From the IMG/VR virus record IMGVR_UViG_3300035438_000334, positions 1 through 47,036 of that record: DNA of 47,036 nucleotides; one strand, written 5' to 3'. The stretch comes from a virus. This document shows positions 26,806 through 35,400 of the stretch, one piece after another. Both the position numbers and the translations under genes were made by a program. The notes under the pieces were generated by a model that had not been told where the DNA came from, ran no database searches, and was given only the letters and a program-made list of their open reading frames with translations. How positions within the stretch are numbered: position 1 is the stretch's first letter; each line of letters begins with the position of its first letter.

Positions 26806-27224
26806 TGCCATTTGTAGACGGAGAACCGATTGATGCAGCCAAGCTTGGCGCATTGGAAACTAAATTAAATCAATTGGAATCAAAAATTCCTACCTTTGGT
26901 GGAAGCAATACAAACATTAGTATAGATGGCAGCACAACTACTATATCTACTGGACCAGAAATAGAGGCTGGAGAAATTTCTGGAGTTAGTGTTAGCACTT
27001 CTAAAAAAACTCATGAGTACACATTTAAAAAAACATTTACTAAAAAACCAATCGTAGTTATTTCTATGAGAGGTGGAGAGTCTTCACATGTGATGAGTGT
27101 GAGAGTTTTAAGCAACTCTGTATCAGAAAATGGATTTAAATACGTGGTCTCTGCATTAGAAAGCGCATATACCGCAAAGACTACACCGCAAATAGGAATT
27201 AACTATATAGCCATAACCTATTGA
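26805..27224 (+). CDS. Small tail protein with an H-type lectin-like domain
   Basis: A 139-residue protein. A short coiled coil (residues 10-28, 'AAKLGALETKLNQLESK') leads to a linker and a C-terminal beta domain. In it 'HEYTFKKTFTKKPIVVISMRG', 'NGFKYVVSALE' and 'GINYIAITY' follow the H-type lectin pattern (F-x-x-x-F-x-x-x-P-x-V, then GF, then W/Y-x-A). It would form a small trimeric carbohydrate-binding spike. The ATG overlaps the preceding stop, and the gene ends the tail cluster before a promoter and terminator. Confidence 0.58.
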   Translation: MPFVDGEPIDAAKLGALETKLNQLESKIPTFGGSNTNISIDGSTTTISTGPEIEAGEISGVSVSTSKKTHEYTFKKTFTKKPIVVISMRGGESSHVMSVRVLSNSVSENGFKYVVSALESAYTAKTTPQIGINYIAITY

Positions 27225-27248
27225 CAGTCTGGCTAAATATGCTACAAT
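27221..27248 (+). promoter_or_regulatory. Strong promoter at the start of the replication region
   Basis: Consensus TTGACA (27221-27226), a 16-base spacer and TACAAT (27243-27248) preceded by TGC. It overlaps the stop of the lectin-like gene. The predicted start is near 27255, only about eight bases before a terminator-like hairpin. Confidence 0.82.
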
Positions 27249-27262
27249 TTAGATAATATCAA

Positions 27263-27287
27263 GGTCACGACTCCGTGACCCTTTTTT
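27263..27287 (+). terminator. Intrinsic terminator or attenuator in the leader
   Basis: GGTCACG (27263-27269) pairs with CGTGACC (27274-27280) around a four-base loop, followed by C and six T. It can end the late tail transcript. Because a strong promoter fires just upstream, it may also attenuate the replication operon. A ribosome site (AGGGAAG) follows at about 27292. Confidence 0.85.
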
Positions 27288-27302
27288 ACGCAGGGAAGTT
27301 AA

Positions 27303-28103
27303 ATGACAAACGATTTAAAATGGATGTTGTCATCCGATCAGCAGTTCCCTTATCAAGATGATAAGATGATTGCGCTATGGTTTAAGGTCATGAAATGGTT
27401 TAAGCCAGATGTAGTAGATTATCTAGGGGACACGGACGATCAGGCTTGCTACAGTAAATATACAGAGGGAAGATCTGCAGAGTTTCTTCAACTTCATAAA
27501 GACGATAGCCGTGATTTAATTGTTCCTATGATGAGACATGAAGCAAAAGGTGCAAGAGACTTTTATGCCAAGACTCGTGAGATGCTTCCAGATGCACAAT
27601 TGTTTTCAGCATTAGGAAACCACGACATACGTATCTTTGATTACATAGATAAGAAGCTTCCAGATTATGCAAAGGACGTTACCCCAGAATCACTATGGTC
27701 ATTAGACTCTCTAGGTTATGATTATATTTATTATGACTCATTGCCTAAGCGCCGTTTTGGTGACGTTCACGTACACCACGGAATCTCTATTGCAGCAACT
27801 GGTTCTGTTCGTAAAGACATGGAAGACTTACAGGTATCTTTAATTAGAGGACACTCTCACAGAATTGCTTCACATATGGTAACGTATGAACTTAGAAACG
27901 GTGGCGAAGGAGAAACACTTCGTGGATATGAGATTGGCCACATGTGTGATGAAAAGGGACCAGGAATGAAATATACCCAACATCATGATTGGCAAAAGGG
28001 TTTTGCAATTGCCCATATTGTAAATGATTACCCACATATTCAGATGATCCATATTGCTCCAGACTACTCATGCGTCGTGGACGGAAAGACATTCTCTCTA
28101 TGA
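27303..28103 (+). CDS. Calcineurin-like metallophosphoesterase
   Basis: A 266-residue protein with the ordered metal-binding blocks of this superfamily: 'SSDQQFP' near residue 11 (Asp12, with Gln where His is usual), 'LGDTDD' with Asp43, 'GNHD' at 105-108, 'HVHHG' at 156-160 and 'GHSHR' at 183-187. Such phage enzymes may act on nucleic-acid ends, nucleotides or signalling phosphates; the substrate cannot be read from the sequence. It is the first gene after the promoter/attenuator and overlaps the next by four bases. Confidence 0.87.
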   Translation: MTNDLKWMLSSDQQFPYQDDKMIALWFKVMKWFKPDVVDYLGDTDDQACYSKYTEGRSAEFLQLHKDDSRDLIVPMMRHEAKGARDFYAKTREMLPDAQLFSALGNHDIRIFDYIDKKLPDYAKDVTPESLWSLDSLGYDYIYYDSLPKRRFGDVHVHHGISIAATGSVRKDMEDLQVSLIRGHSHRIASHMVTYELRNGGEGETLRGYEIGHMCDEKGPGMKYTQHHDWQKGFAIAHIVNDYPHIQMIHIAPDYSCVVDGKTFSL

Positions 28104-28288
28104 TGAAATGTCAAAAGTGTAATGGTAGAGTATTTGTTGATAGAGTATTCTCTCAAAAATTACATACAGAACTATTTTGCATCCTTTGCGGTAAGCGATG
28201 GATGATTAACAAAGAAACAAGTGCGTTTGGTAAATGGCTAGAGAAAACAGACAGAGACTACGCAAAAAATTCGTCTATTTCTTCTTAA
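28100..28288 (+). CDS. Small zinc-ribbon protein
   Basis: A 62-residue protein beginning 'MMKCQKCNGRVFVD' with a second 'CILCGKRW' knuckle, so CxxC-(about 22)-CxxC would bind one zinc. I start at 28100 in the ATGA overlap with the phosphoesterase stop. It may be a nucleic-acid-binding or adaptor protein; the role is unknown. Confidence 0.75.
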   Translation: MMKCQKCNGRVFVDRVFSQKLHTELFCILCGKRWMINKETSAFGKWLEKTDRDYAKNSSISS

Positions 28289-28716
28289 ACGGGAAAGTAC
28301 ATAAAGTACTTCGTTTATCAAGAGCTAAGGATGAAGTTATTGCGTGGTCCTACTTAGACAGCAAAAGAGTCATGTACTCATATGCACAGGTAGACAAGCA
28401 TATGGAACGGGCTTATGGAATTGTAGAAGTAAGTAAAATTCTAGGCAGACACAGAGTTACTATAGAAGAATATATTTTGCAGGGTAAGGTAAAGCAACCT
28501 CAAAAAGTATATCCAATTAGTAATCCAGACAGCAGTTGGTCTAAGTATATGTTTAGCGAATCGGACATTCTGGACATTCATCAATTTATTATTGATGCTG
28601 GACATATCAGAGACCTGCCTTCAAGATCAGAATTGCAGGCTATTCTCAAACACAACTTAATATTGTATACTAAGACCGATGACGGTAAATTTGTACCTGT
28701 ATGGAAGGCGGAGTAA
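28234..28716 (+). CDS. Putative DNA-binding protein with a MerR/excisionase-like helix-turn-helix
   Basis: A 160-residue protein. An N-terminal basic beta hairpin ('RQRLRKKFVYFFLNGKVHKV') is followed by 'GIVEVSKILGRHRVTIEEYILQG' near residues 70-92. That is an excisionase-style helix-turn-helix with the wing 'FSESDILDIHQFI'. It could regulate phage genes or assist recombination. The ATG overlaps the previous gene by 55 bases, long for this genome, but no other start codon is suitably placed. Confidence 0.6.
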   Translation: MARENRQRLRKKFVYFFLNGKVHKVLRLSRAKDEVIAWSYLDSKRVMYSYAQVDKHMERAYGIVEVSKILGRHRVTIEEYILQGKVKQPQKVYPISNPDSSWSKYMFSESDILDIHQFIIDAGHIRDLPSRSELQAILKHNLILYTKTDDGKFVPVWKAE

Positions 28717-28922
28717 TGGCAGAAACAAGAGTTAAAGTAGACCTATCTTTTACACGTAACCTCGGAAATTACGAAAGCATTAGAATTAATGTTGGCGTTG
28801 AAGACGATGTTCGTAAAGGTGAAAATGTAGAGACGGCTACCGAAAGAGTATACGCCTTTGTAGAGAACAAGCTTATTGAAAAGACTCGTGAAGTCGAAAA
28901 GGAATTAAAGAATGGCAAATGA
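28716..28922 (+). CDS. Small acidic hypothetical protein
   Basis: A 68-residue protein beginning 'AETRVKVDLSFTRNLGNYES' and ending in a Lys/Glu-rich helix. The TAATG overlap with the preceding stop favours 28716 over an upstream in-frame ATG at 28701. The strand-then-helix pattern resembles small phage proteins found near helicases. I do not recognise a function. Confidence 0.7.
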   Translation: MAETRVKVDLSFTRNLGNYESIRINVGVEDDVRKGENVETATERVYAFVENKLIEKTREVEKELKNGK

Positions 28923-29229
28923 AAAACAGCCATATGTTTTAATTGGTTTATATGAATCTCTTTACTTAGAGAAATATAATAAGAAGCCTAGGCTAAATAA
29001 GTTTAGAGAAAAGTGGGCTATGCAGGATGTTATAGATAGTGTAGGATTTGAAAGAGCCAAACAGCTTTTGATATACTATTTTAAAACATCTAAGTATGGG
29101 CACCCTCTACAATTCTTTTATTATAATTTTGATAAGATTGATAGGGTTCAGCACGATACGGAAAAAGATAAACTACACAGGAGTATCTTAAGAGAAGAAA
29201 CAAAGAGAATGGTTGAGGGAGATAAATGA
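28912..29229 (+). CDS. Hypothetical protein upstream of helicase
   Basis: A 105-residue basic, helical protein ('YLEKYNKKPRLNKFREKWAMQDVIDSVGFERAKQLLIYYF'). It ends where the DnaB-like helicase begins (ATGA overlap). The size and place are those of a helicase loader or primosomal helper, but there is no diagnostic motif. It overlaps the preceding gene by 11 bases. Confidence 0.6.
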   Translation: MANEKQPYVLIGLYESLYLEKYNKKPRLNKFREKWAMQDVIDSVGFERAKQLLIYYFKTSKYGHPLQFFYYNFDKIDRVQHDTEKDKLHRSILREETKRMVEGDK

Positions 29230-30476
29230 ATACAGAGGCGGAACTAATCTCTGCAGTATGTAAGAATAAAGATATCAGTACACTGCTTGCAGATAACGTA
29301 GACGATATCTTTACATCACACCGTGACATTTGGAATTCTTTAAAGTCATATTACTATAAATTTAAGGCTGTCCCAGAAGTAGGAATATTAGTAGAGCGTT
29401 TCAAAGACTTTGAGCCAGTTGCCACTAAGGGAGAGACTGGTTATTATTTAGATAAACTTAAGAATGAATATCTTTCTAGTAGATTGAAATCAATTCTTAT
29501 TCAATCTGGATCAGCATTAAAAGAAGATGCAGCAGCCCGTGTACTTGCAGAAATGCAAATGAAGCTTGCATCCCTAACAAAGTTTACAAACAATGTTCGT
29601 GACGTAGATGTTATTGATTTAGAAGCAGCAGAGAATCATTTTCTTTCAGTTAAAGAACGTTCTGCAGCAATGGGAGGAAGCCCAGGAATCCTAACAGGCT
29701 TTGAAGCAATCGATGCTGCCTATCCTACAGGTATGGCTCCAGGACATTTAATTGTTGCTATTGGTTGGCCAGGAAAGGGTAAGACATGGTTTACCTCATA
29801 CCTAGCGTGTAAGGCTTGGGAGCAAGGCTTTAAGCCAATGATTGTATCTCTTGAAATGTCTCCAGAAAATATGCGTGACCGTATTTATACAATGCTTGGC
29901 TCTGGTTTATTCCGTGCCAGCGATTTGTCAAAAGGTGATATCGACCTAGATACATTTAAGTCTTGGGGTAAAAAGAAGTTTGAAGGTAAGAGTTCTTTCG
30001 TTCTAGTTTCTAATGAGGGAACGGCAGAGGTAACACCTGCAACCATTCAGGGTAAGATTGATCAGCATAAGCCAGACTTGGTTATCCTTGATTACCACCA
30101 GTTGTTTAATGACAATAAGAGAAGTAACTCTGAGGTAGAGCGTAACCGTAATATCTCTCGTGAGTTTAAACTTCTTGCGGTATCAAATAACATCCCCGTA
30201 ATAGATATTACTGCAGCCACAGCAGATGACATTTCAGATCAAGAGAATCCTCCAATGATGAGCCAAGTTGCTTGGTCAAAGGCGATTGAATATGATGCAG
30301 ATATGGCTATGGCTATTCACCGATACCCAGGAACAAATATGATTGAAGTTGTTTCAAGAAAGAATCGTCACGGCCAAGATTTTGATTTCTATCTCGATTG
30401 GGATATTAATCGAGGTATTATTACCCCGATTTATGAAAACCTACCATCTATAAATAATGACTCATCGAAAAATTAA
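29226..30476 (+). CDS. DnaB-like replicative helicase
   Basis: A 416-residue hexameric 5'-3' helicase, the motor of the phage replisome. The N-terminal domain is short (residues 1-125, 'AELISAVCKNKDISTLLADN'). The RecA-like motor has Walker A 'GWPGKGKTW' at 180-188, H1a/H2-type 'IVSLEMSPENM' and Walker B 'LVILDYHQLF' near 287-296. 'NRNISREFKLLAVSNNIPVI' and 'SRKNRHGQDFDF' are later motor motifs. It lies directly upstream of the primase gene. It is smaller than cellular DnaB (about 470) but typical of phages. Confidence 0.92.
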   Translation: MNTEAELISAVCKNKDISTLLADNVDDIFTSHRDIWNSLKSYYYKFKAVPEVGILVERFKDFEPVATKGETGYYLDKLKNEYLSSRLKSILIQSGSALKEDAAARVLAEMQMKLASLTKFTNNVRDVDVIDLEAAENHFLSVKERSAAMGGSPGILTGFEAIDAAYPTGMAPGHLIVAIGWPGKGKTWFTSYLACKAWEQGFKPMIVSLEMSPENMRDRIYTMLGSGLFRASDLSKGDIDLDTFKSWGKKKFEGKSSFVLVSNEGTAEVTPATIQGKIDQHKPDLVILDYHQLFNDNKRSNSEVERNRNISREFKLLAVSNNIPVIDITAATADDISDQENPPMMSQVAWSKAIEYDADMAMAIHRYPGTNMIEVVSRKNRHGQDFDFYLDWDINRGIITPIYENLPSINNDSSKN

Positions 30477-30759
30477 AAGATTTCAAATTGAAGTACAGTT
30501 TCATGACAATTCTCAATTAATAAGTTTAAGACCGCAGTATGAAAATTTATTAATTCATGACATGAGAGGTAAAGGATATGTCAGGGTACTTGACATAGAC
30601 CCTGCCTTTTCGGTAGAATTTACGGGCGAGACATGGAAGTTCTTAATGAGCATTCATGGTGTTTATGTGGGAAAGAAGAAGGCATGGCAATCAGAGGGTA
30701 TAACGCAAGGGAAGTCGATACCACGCAGTACACGCCAGCACATATCAAGTCAATCCTAA
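30457..30759 (+). CDS. Small hypothetical protein overlapping the primase start
   Basis: A 100-residue frame. Residues 1-77 look like a natural beta-rich protein ('KIKRFQIEVQFHDNSQLISL', 'YVRVLDIDPAFSVEFTGETW'). The last 25 residues overlap the primase gene by 76 bases and look like a shadow. The 5' end overlaps the helicase by 20 bases. The function is unknown; it fits the replication operon by position. Confidence 0.6.
   Translation: MTHRKIKRFQIEVQFHDNSQLISLRPQYENLLIHDMRGKGYVRVLDIDPAFSVEFTGETWKFLMSIHGVYVGKKKAWQSEGITQGKSIPRSTRQHISSQS
30590..30619 (+). promoter_or_regulatory. Candidate internal promoter for primase
   Basis: TTGACA (30590-30595), an 18-base spacer and TAGAAT (30614-30619) inside the small preceding gene. 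A terminator-like hairpin, CAGGGT (30582-30587) with ACCCTG (30599-30604) followed by CCTTTT, overlaps the -35. Either could be chance inside coding sequence. Confidence 0.4.
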
Positions 30760-31682
30760 AATCAATAGGGTTGAACGTGACTGGTGAAACTAGCAATGAC
30801 TTTCTATGCTACTGCCCATTTCATTCAAACAGACATACATCTAGCTTCAGCGTAAGCCGTGAAAAAGGCGCTTTCATTTGCTTTAACCCAGCATGTGGAG
30901 AAGCGGGAACTCTTCAAGAATTAGTTAAGCGTGTAATGAATAAGACTGAGTTTGAGGCAATGAGGTTTATATCTTCAAAGGAGGCGGAAGCCCTAGAAAA
31001 CTTTGACGAGTTACTCGCAGAGACAATGGCAGACAAACCAGTGTTTGAAGAATTTTCTAAAGACACATTAGATAAATTACACAGTGGATTAATGTCAAGT
31101 GACAAAGCTAAAGAGTATTTTAAATCTCGTGGAATATTGTCTGAGGCATTATCCTATTTTGAATTAGGATATTCAGAAAATATGGGAATGGTAACTGTTC
31201 CAGTTCATAGCCCAGACGGAATGCCTATTGGAATTGTAGGAAGATCTATAGAAGGTAAAGTATTTAAGAACAGCACAAACTTGCCAAAGAGCAAAACGTT
31301 ATTTAATATTAACCGTGCCAAAAAAATTGGTGATCAGGTTATAGTAGTGGAGTCCAGTTTTGATGCAATCCGTGTGCATCAGGCTGGGTTTCCGAATGTC
31401 GTAGCAACATTAGGTGGCTTCTTGTCAACGGAACAACATAATTTATTAAATAGACATTTTAATAAAATAACTATAATGACAGATAGCGATGTTGCTGGCA
31501 GGGAATTGGGGTATAGCATAGCCAATAAATTAAAGTTCAAGGACCTCTTGTGGGCTTCGTGCGAATATGGTAAGATATATCCTCATGGTGCAAAAGATGC
31601 TGGCGATTTAACCGATGAGGAAATAAAAGCTTGTATTAAAAATTCTGTATCCGACATGGAATACAGATCCTGGAACTCGTGA
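30684..31682 (+). CDS. DnaG-like primase
   Basis: A 332-residue primase with a CHC2 zinc finger (Cys44, His47, Cys66 and Cys71 in 'CYCPFHSN' and 'ICFNPACGEAG') and a TOPRIM core ('VIVVESSFDAIRV', 'IMTDSDVAGRELG'). It lays down RNA primers for the polymerase. I start at 30684, 'AIRGYNAREVD', behind GAAGAAGG; an upstream in-frame ATG at 30633 adds an unlikely N-terminus. It lacks the long C-terminal helicase-binding domain of cellular DnaG. Confidence 0.88.
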   Translation: MAIRGYNAREVDTTQYTPAHIKSILKSIGLNVTGETSNDFLCYCPFHSNRHTSSFSVSREKGAFICFNPACGEAGTLQELVKRVMNKTEFEAMRFISSKEAEALENFDELLAETMADKPVFEEFSKDTLDKLHSGLMSSDKAKEYFKSRGILSEALSYFELGYSENMGMVTVPVHSPDGMPIGIVGRSIEGKVFKNSTNLPKSKTLFNINRAKKIGDQVIVVESSFDAIRVHQAGFPNVVATLGGFLSTEQHNLLNRHFNKITIMTDSDVAGRELGYSIANKLKFKDLLWASCEYGKIYPHGAKDAGDLTDEEIKACIKNSVSDMEYRSWNS

Positions 31683-31688
31683 TATAAT
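31680..31688 (+). promoter_or_regulatory. Extended -10 promoter for the SSB-like gene
   Basis: TGA-TATAAT overlaps the primase stop codon. The predicted start is near 31695, giving a leader of about 40 bases with AAGGAGAT before the ATG at 31737. Confidence 0.65.
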
Positions 31689-31736
31689 GAAAACACAGAT
31701 GGATATATACCATCAACTACAAACAAGGAGATACAT

Positions 31737-32408
31737 ATGAGTATAGTAAAGGGTCTAAAGGACCTAAACAAAGCACTCGATAAGCCGTCATATTCTGGCG
31801 GAGATGAAAACAAAGGCCGTTGGCTAAAAGTTGAAGACGGCGAAAGCGTAAAGATTAGATTCCTTCAGGAGCTTGATCCAGATTCACCAACATATAACGA
31901 TAAGCTTGGTTGCGGATTTATCGCATTAGAGCACACCAACCCAAAAGATTATCGTCGCAAGGCTCTAGATACAATGGAGTCAGAGGGACGTGACTGGGCA
32001 AACGAACAACATCGCAAGGATCCAAAGGCTGGCTGGAAGGCCAGGACCCGCCTATATATCAACGTCTTGGTAGACGATGGTAAAGAAGAGCCATATGTTG
32101 CAATTCTTTCACAAGGTACAAGCGGTAAAACAATTACACCTACCTTAATTGAATACGCTGGCGAGATGGGAAGCATCACTAACCTGATGTGGAGAATTAA
32201 GCGCAATGGTTCAAAGACAGACACAAGTTATACAATTATTCCATTAGCAAAAGACGAAACACCATTTGATTTCACTGCGCTAGAATTGTATGACCTAGAA
32301 AAAACAGCAGTGCGCCACGTTCCATATGCAGAGCAAGAAGCTTTCTATATGGGCGAAGCAGGTAATGCAGAAGAGTCTTCAGCTTCAAGTAGCAGCGTAG
32401 ACTGGTAA
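31737..32408 (+). CDS. Single-stranded DNA-binding protein, phage type
   Basis: A 223-residue protein. An OB-like core ('GRWLKVEDGESVKIRFLQEL', 'RLYINVLVDDGKEEPYVAIL', 'TLIEYAGEMGSITNLMWRIKR') precedes an acidic Ser-rich tail (residues 205-223) that ends in Asp-Trp. Acidic tails of phage SSBs bind partner proteins and usually end with an aromatic. Its own promoter and good ribosome site suggest it is made in quantity. It sits between primase and polymerase. The exact subfamily (T4 gp32-like or T7 gp2.5-like) is not settled. Confidence 0.72.
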   Translation: MSIVKGLKDLNKALDKPSYSGGDENKGRWLKVEDGESVKIRFLQELDPDSPTYNDKLGCGFIALEHTNPKDYRRKALDTMESEGRDWANEQHRKDPKAGWKARTRLYINVLVDDGKEEPYVAILSQGTSGKTITPTLIEYAGEMGSITNLMWRIKRNGSKTDTSYTIIPLAKDETPFDFTALELYDLEKTAVRHVPYAEQEAFYMGEAGNAEESSASSSSVDW

Positions 32409-32432
32409 GTTCAGATTAAAGGCGGAGAGTTA

Positions 32433-35400
32433 ATGTCATTCACACATTTGCATGTGCATTCTTACTATTCATTAATGGATGGTCTTAACTCTCCTGCCGA
32501 ACTTGTAAAGGCAGCAAAGGATGCTGGTCAGACAGCATTAGCAATTACAGATCATGGAACGCTATCTTCACATCGTGAAATGCAGATAGCATGTAAAGAT
32601 CAAGGCATAAAGCCTATACTTGGGGTTGAGGCATACATATCCCCCACAGATAGATTTGATCGTTCATCTAAAACAGATAAATCAATTCAGGCATACAATC
32701 ACATTATCCTATTAGCAAAAAATAAAAAGGGATTAGAAAACATAAACATTTTGCAAGAGCTTGCATGGAACGAAGGCTTTTATCATAAGCCACGTATTGA
32801 TAGGGAGATATTAAATGAATACTCGGAAGGCATTATTGTATTGTCTGGATGCCTTAATGGTCTTATCTCTAAGTGCATCGAGAAGAATGAGTTCTCTGAA
32901 GCTAAACTCATTCTCAAAGACTTTAAGAAAATTTTCGGTGAAGATTTTTATATTGAGGTTCAGGCTCACAATCCGAAAGAAATAAATGAAGGCTTGCTAT
33001 CTCTAGCAGATGAACTTAAAATTAAGGCGGTGGCAACAGGAGATGCCCACTTTGCTAAAGAAGAAGATCGTATATTAGAAGAGGCTATGCTTATTTTATC
33101 TACATCTCCAAAAGCAGACAAAGAGGCAGACTTTGAAATGTCTCGTCAGATGAAGGATATGTTAGATAGATTTAACTATCTTTATCCTGACAGAAAGATA
33201 TCATTTGTAGACTATAACCTATTTATTCAGACTAGGGCTGAAATAGAGGCGGACTTTAATAAGGCTAAAATAAATAGAACCGATATATATACCAATACTA
33301 TGGAGATAGCCGATAAAATTGAGGAATACGACTTTTACCAGGGTCTAGACCTTCTCCCTGTCCCTAAGACCAATGCCGACCAAAAGCTCCGCCAAATGGC
33401 CTTAGAAGGCCTTAAAAGGCTAGATCTGGAGAAAGAGCAGGTCTATATCGACAGAATTGAAGAAGAGTTATCTATAATTAAAGATAAATCATTTGCCTCA
33501 TACTTCCTAGTTGTGGCTGATATGGTTAATTGGGCTAAGGATAATAATATTATGGTTGGGCCAGGTCGTGGTTCCGCCGCTGGCTCCCTTGTTTGCTATG
33601 CCCTAGGGATTACAGATGTAGATCCAATTGAGTATGACCTTTTGTTTTTCCGATTTATTAATCCTGAGCGTAATGACTTTCCAGATATTGATACAGACTT
33701 TGAAGACCGTCGTCGTAAAGAGGTTAAAGATTATTTAAAGAAGAAGTTTAAGCATGTGGCTTCTATTTCCACCTACACTTATTTTAAAGACAAGGGTGTG
33801 ATTAGAGATGCTGCCCGTGTATTTATGGTTCCATTGTCCGATGTTAATCGTGCACTAAAACAGATAGATACATTTGAAGATTATATGGACTCTCCTAATA
33901 CAAAAGAGTTTAGATTAAAGTATCCAGAGGTAACTTGGCTAGCAGAAAAGCTAAGAGGAAAGATCCGTAGCGTTGGAGTTCATGCTGCAGGAGTTGTTGT
34001 TGCTAAAGACGACTTGAGAAAATTTGCACCAGTAGAGTCTAGAGCAGACTCAGATGATGATGTTTCTGGAAGAATACCAGTGGTTGCATATGATATGGAT
34101 ACCGTTGCAGACATAGGATTAATTAAGATGGATGCTCTAGGCCTTAAAACATTGTCGGTTATAGCAGACACATTAAAGTCTATTAAAGATCGTTCTGGTA
34201 AGCAGATTAATCTTTCTGAGATACCTTTAGATGATAGTAAGGTGTACAAAACACTTAGCGAAGGATATACCAAGGGTGTGTTTCAGGCTGAAGCAACACC
34301 TTATACTAATCTTTTAATTAAGATGGGCGTAGATAAGTTTGAAGATCTAGCAGCCTCTAACGCTTTGGTTAGACCAGGAGCAATGAATACAGTGGGCGCT
34401 TCATACATTAAAAGAAAGCACGGTCAGGAAGCGGTTCAGTATGTTCACAACATAATGAAGCCTTTTACAGAGAATACTTATGGCGTTATTATTTATCAAG
34501 AACAAGTTATGCAAGCTTGCGTACACTTGGGTGGAATGACTTGGGCAGAAGCCGACAAGGTTCGTAAAATTATTGGAAAGAAGAAAGATGCAAAAGAATT
34601 CGATCAGTTCAAAGATAAGTTTATACAAGGGGCTGAGAAGCATATTAGTAAAAAGGAAGCTCAACATCTATGGCATGATTTTGAGGCTCACGCAGGTTAT
34701 TCTTTTAATCGTTCTCACGCTGTTGCTTATTCCATGCTTAGTTATTATACAGCTTGGCTTAAAACTTATCACCCTCTTGAGTTTATGTTTTCGATTCTTA
34801 AAAATGAAAATGATAAAGATGTTCGTACGGAATACTTAATTGAGGCTAAGCGTTTAGGACTTAAAGTTCTTCTGCCACATATTAATGAGTCAGATATTTA
34901 TTTTTCTTTGCAGAAGGACTCAATTAGATTTGGATTAGCTGAAGTTAAATTTATATCAGACAGTATTGCTAATAAGATTATGGAAAAAAGACCTTATGCA
35001 GACTATGCTGAGTTTATACAAAAGGCTTCCGTAAAGGGTAGCGGTATTAATAGTAGAGCCATCTCTGCATTAAATGCAATTGGCGGGGCGGCATTTGATG
35101 ATAACCTACGAGACGGTAAAGAGAAAGAGAATTACTATGAGTACCTTGGTATACCTACATTCAACTTAGATCTTCCACCAAGAATTAAATCTCAAGCCAG
35201 ACCCATATCTGAGTTTGATGACCTTGGGGCATTCGTAATGTTTGGAATGGTTAAATCAATCAAGCGTGGAACTGGATGGGCGAGAGTAGAACTTGTAGAT
35301 GAAACTGGTGCCATAGGACTATTCCATAATGAGCAAACCCCTATAGAGACTGGACAGATGTATTTTATTTTGGTCGGAGATAATAGAATTGCTAAGTATG

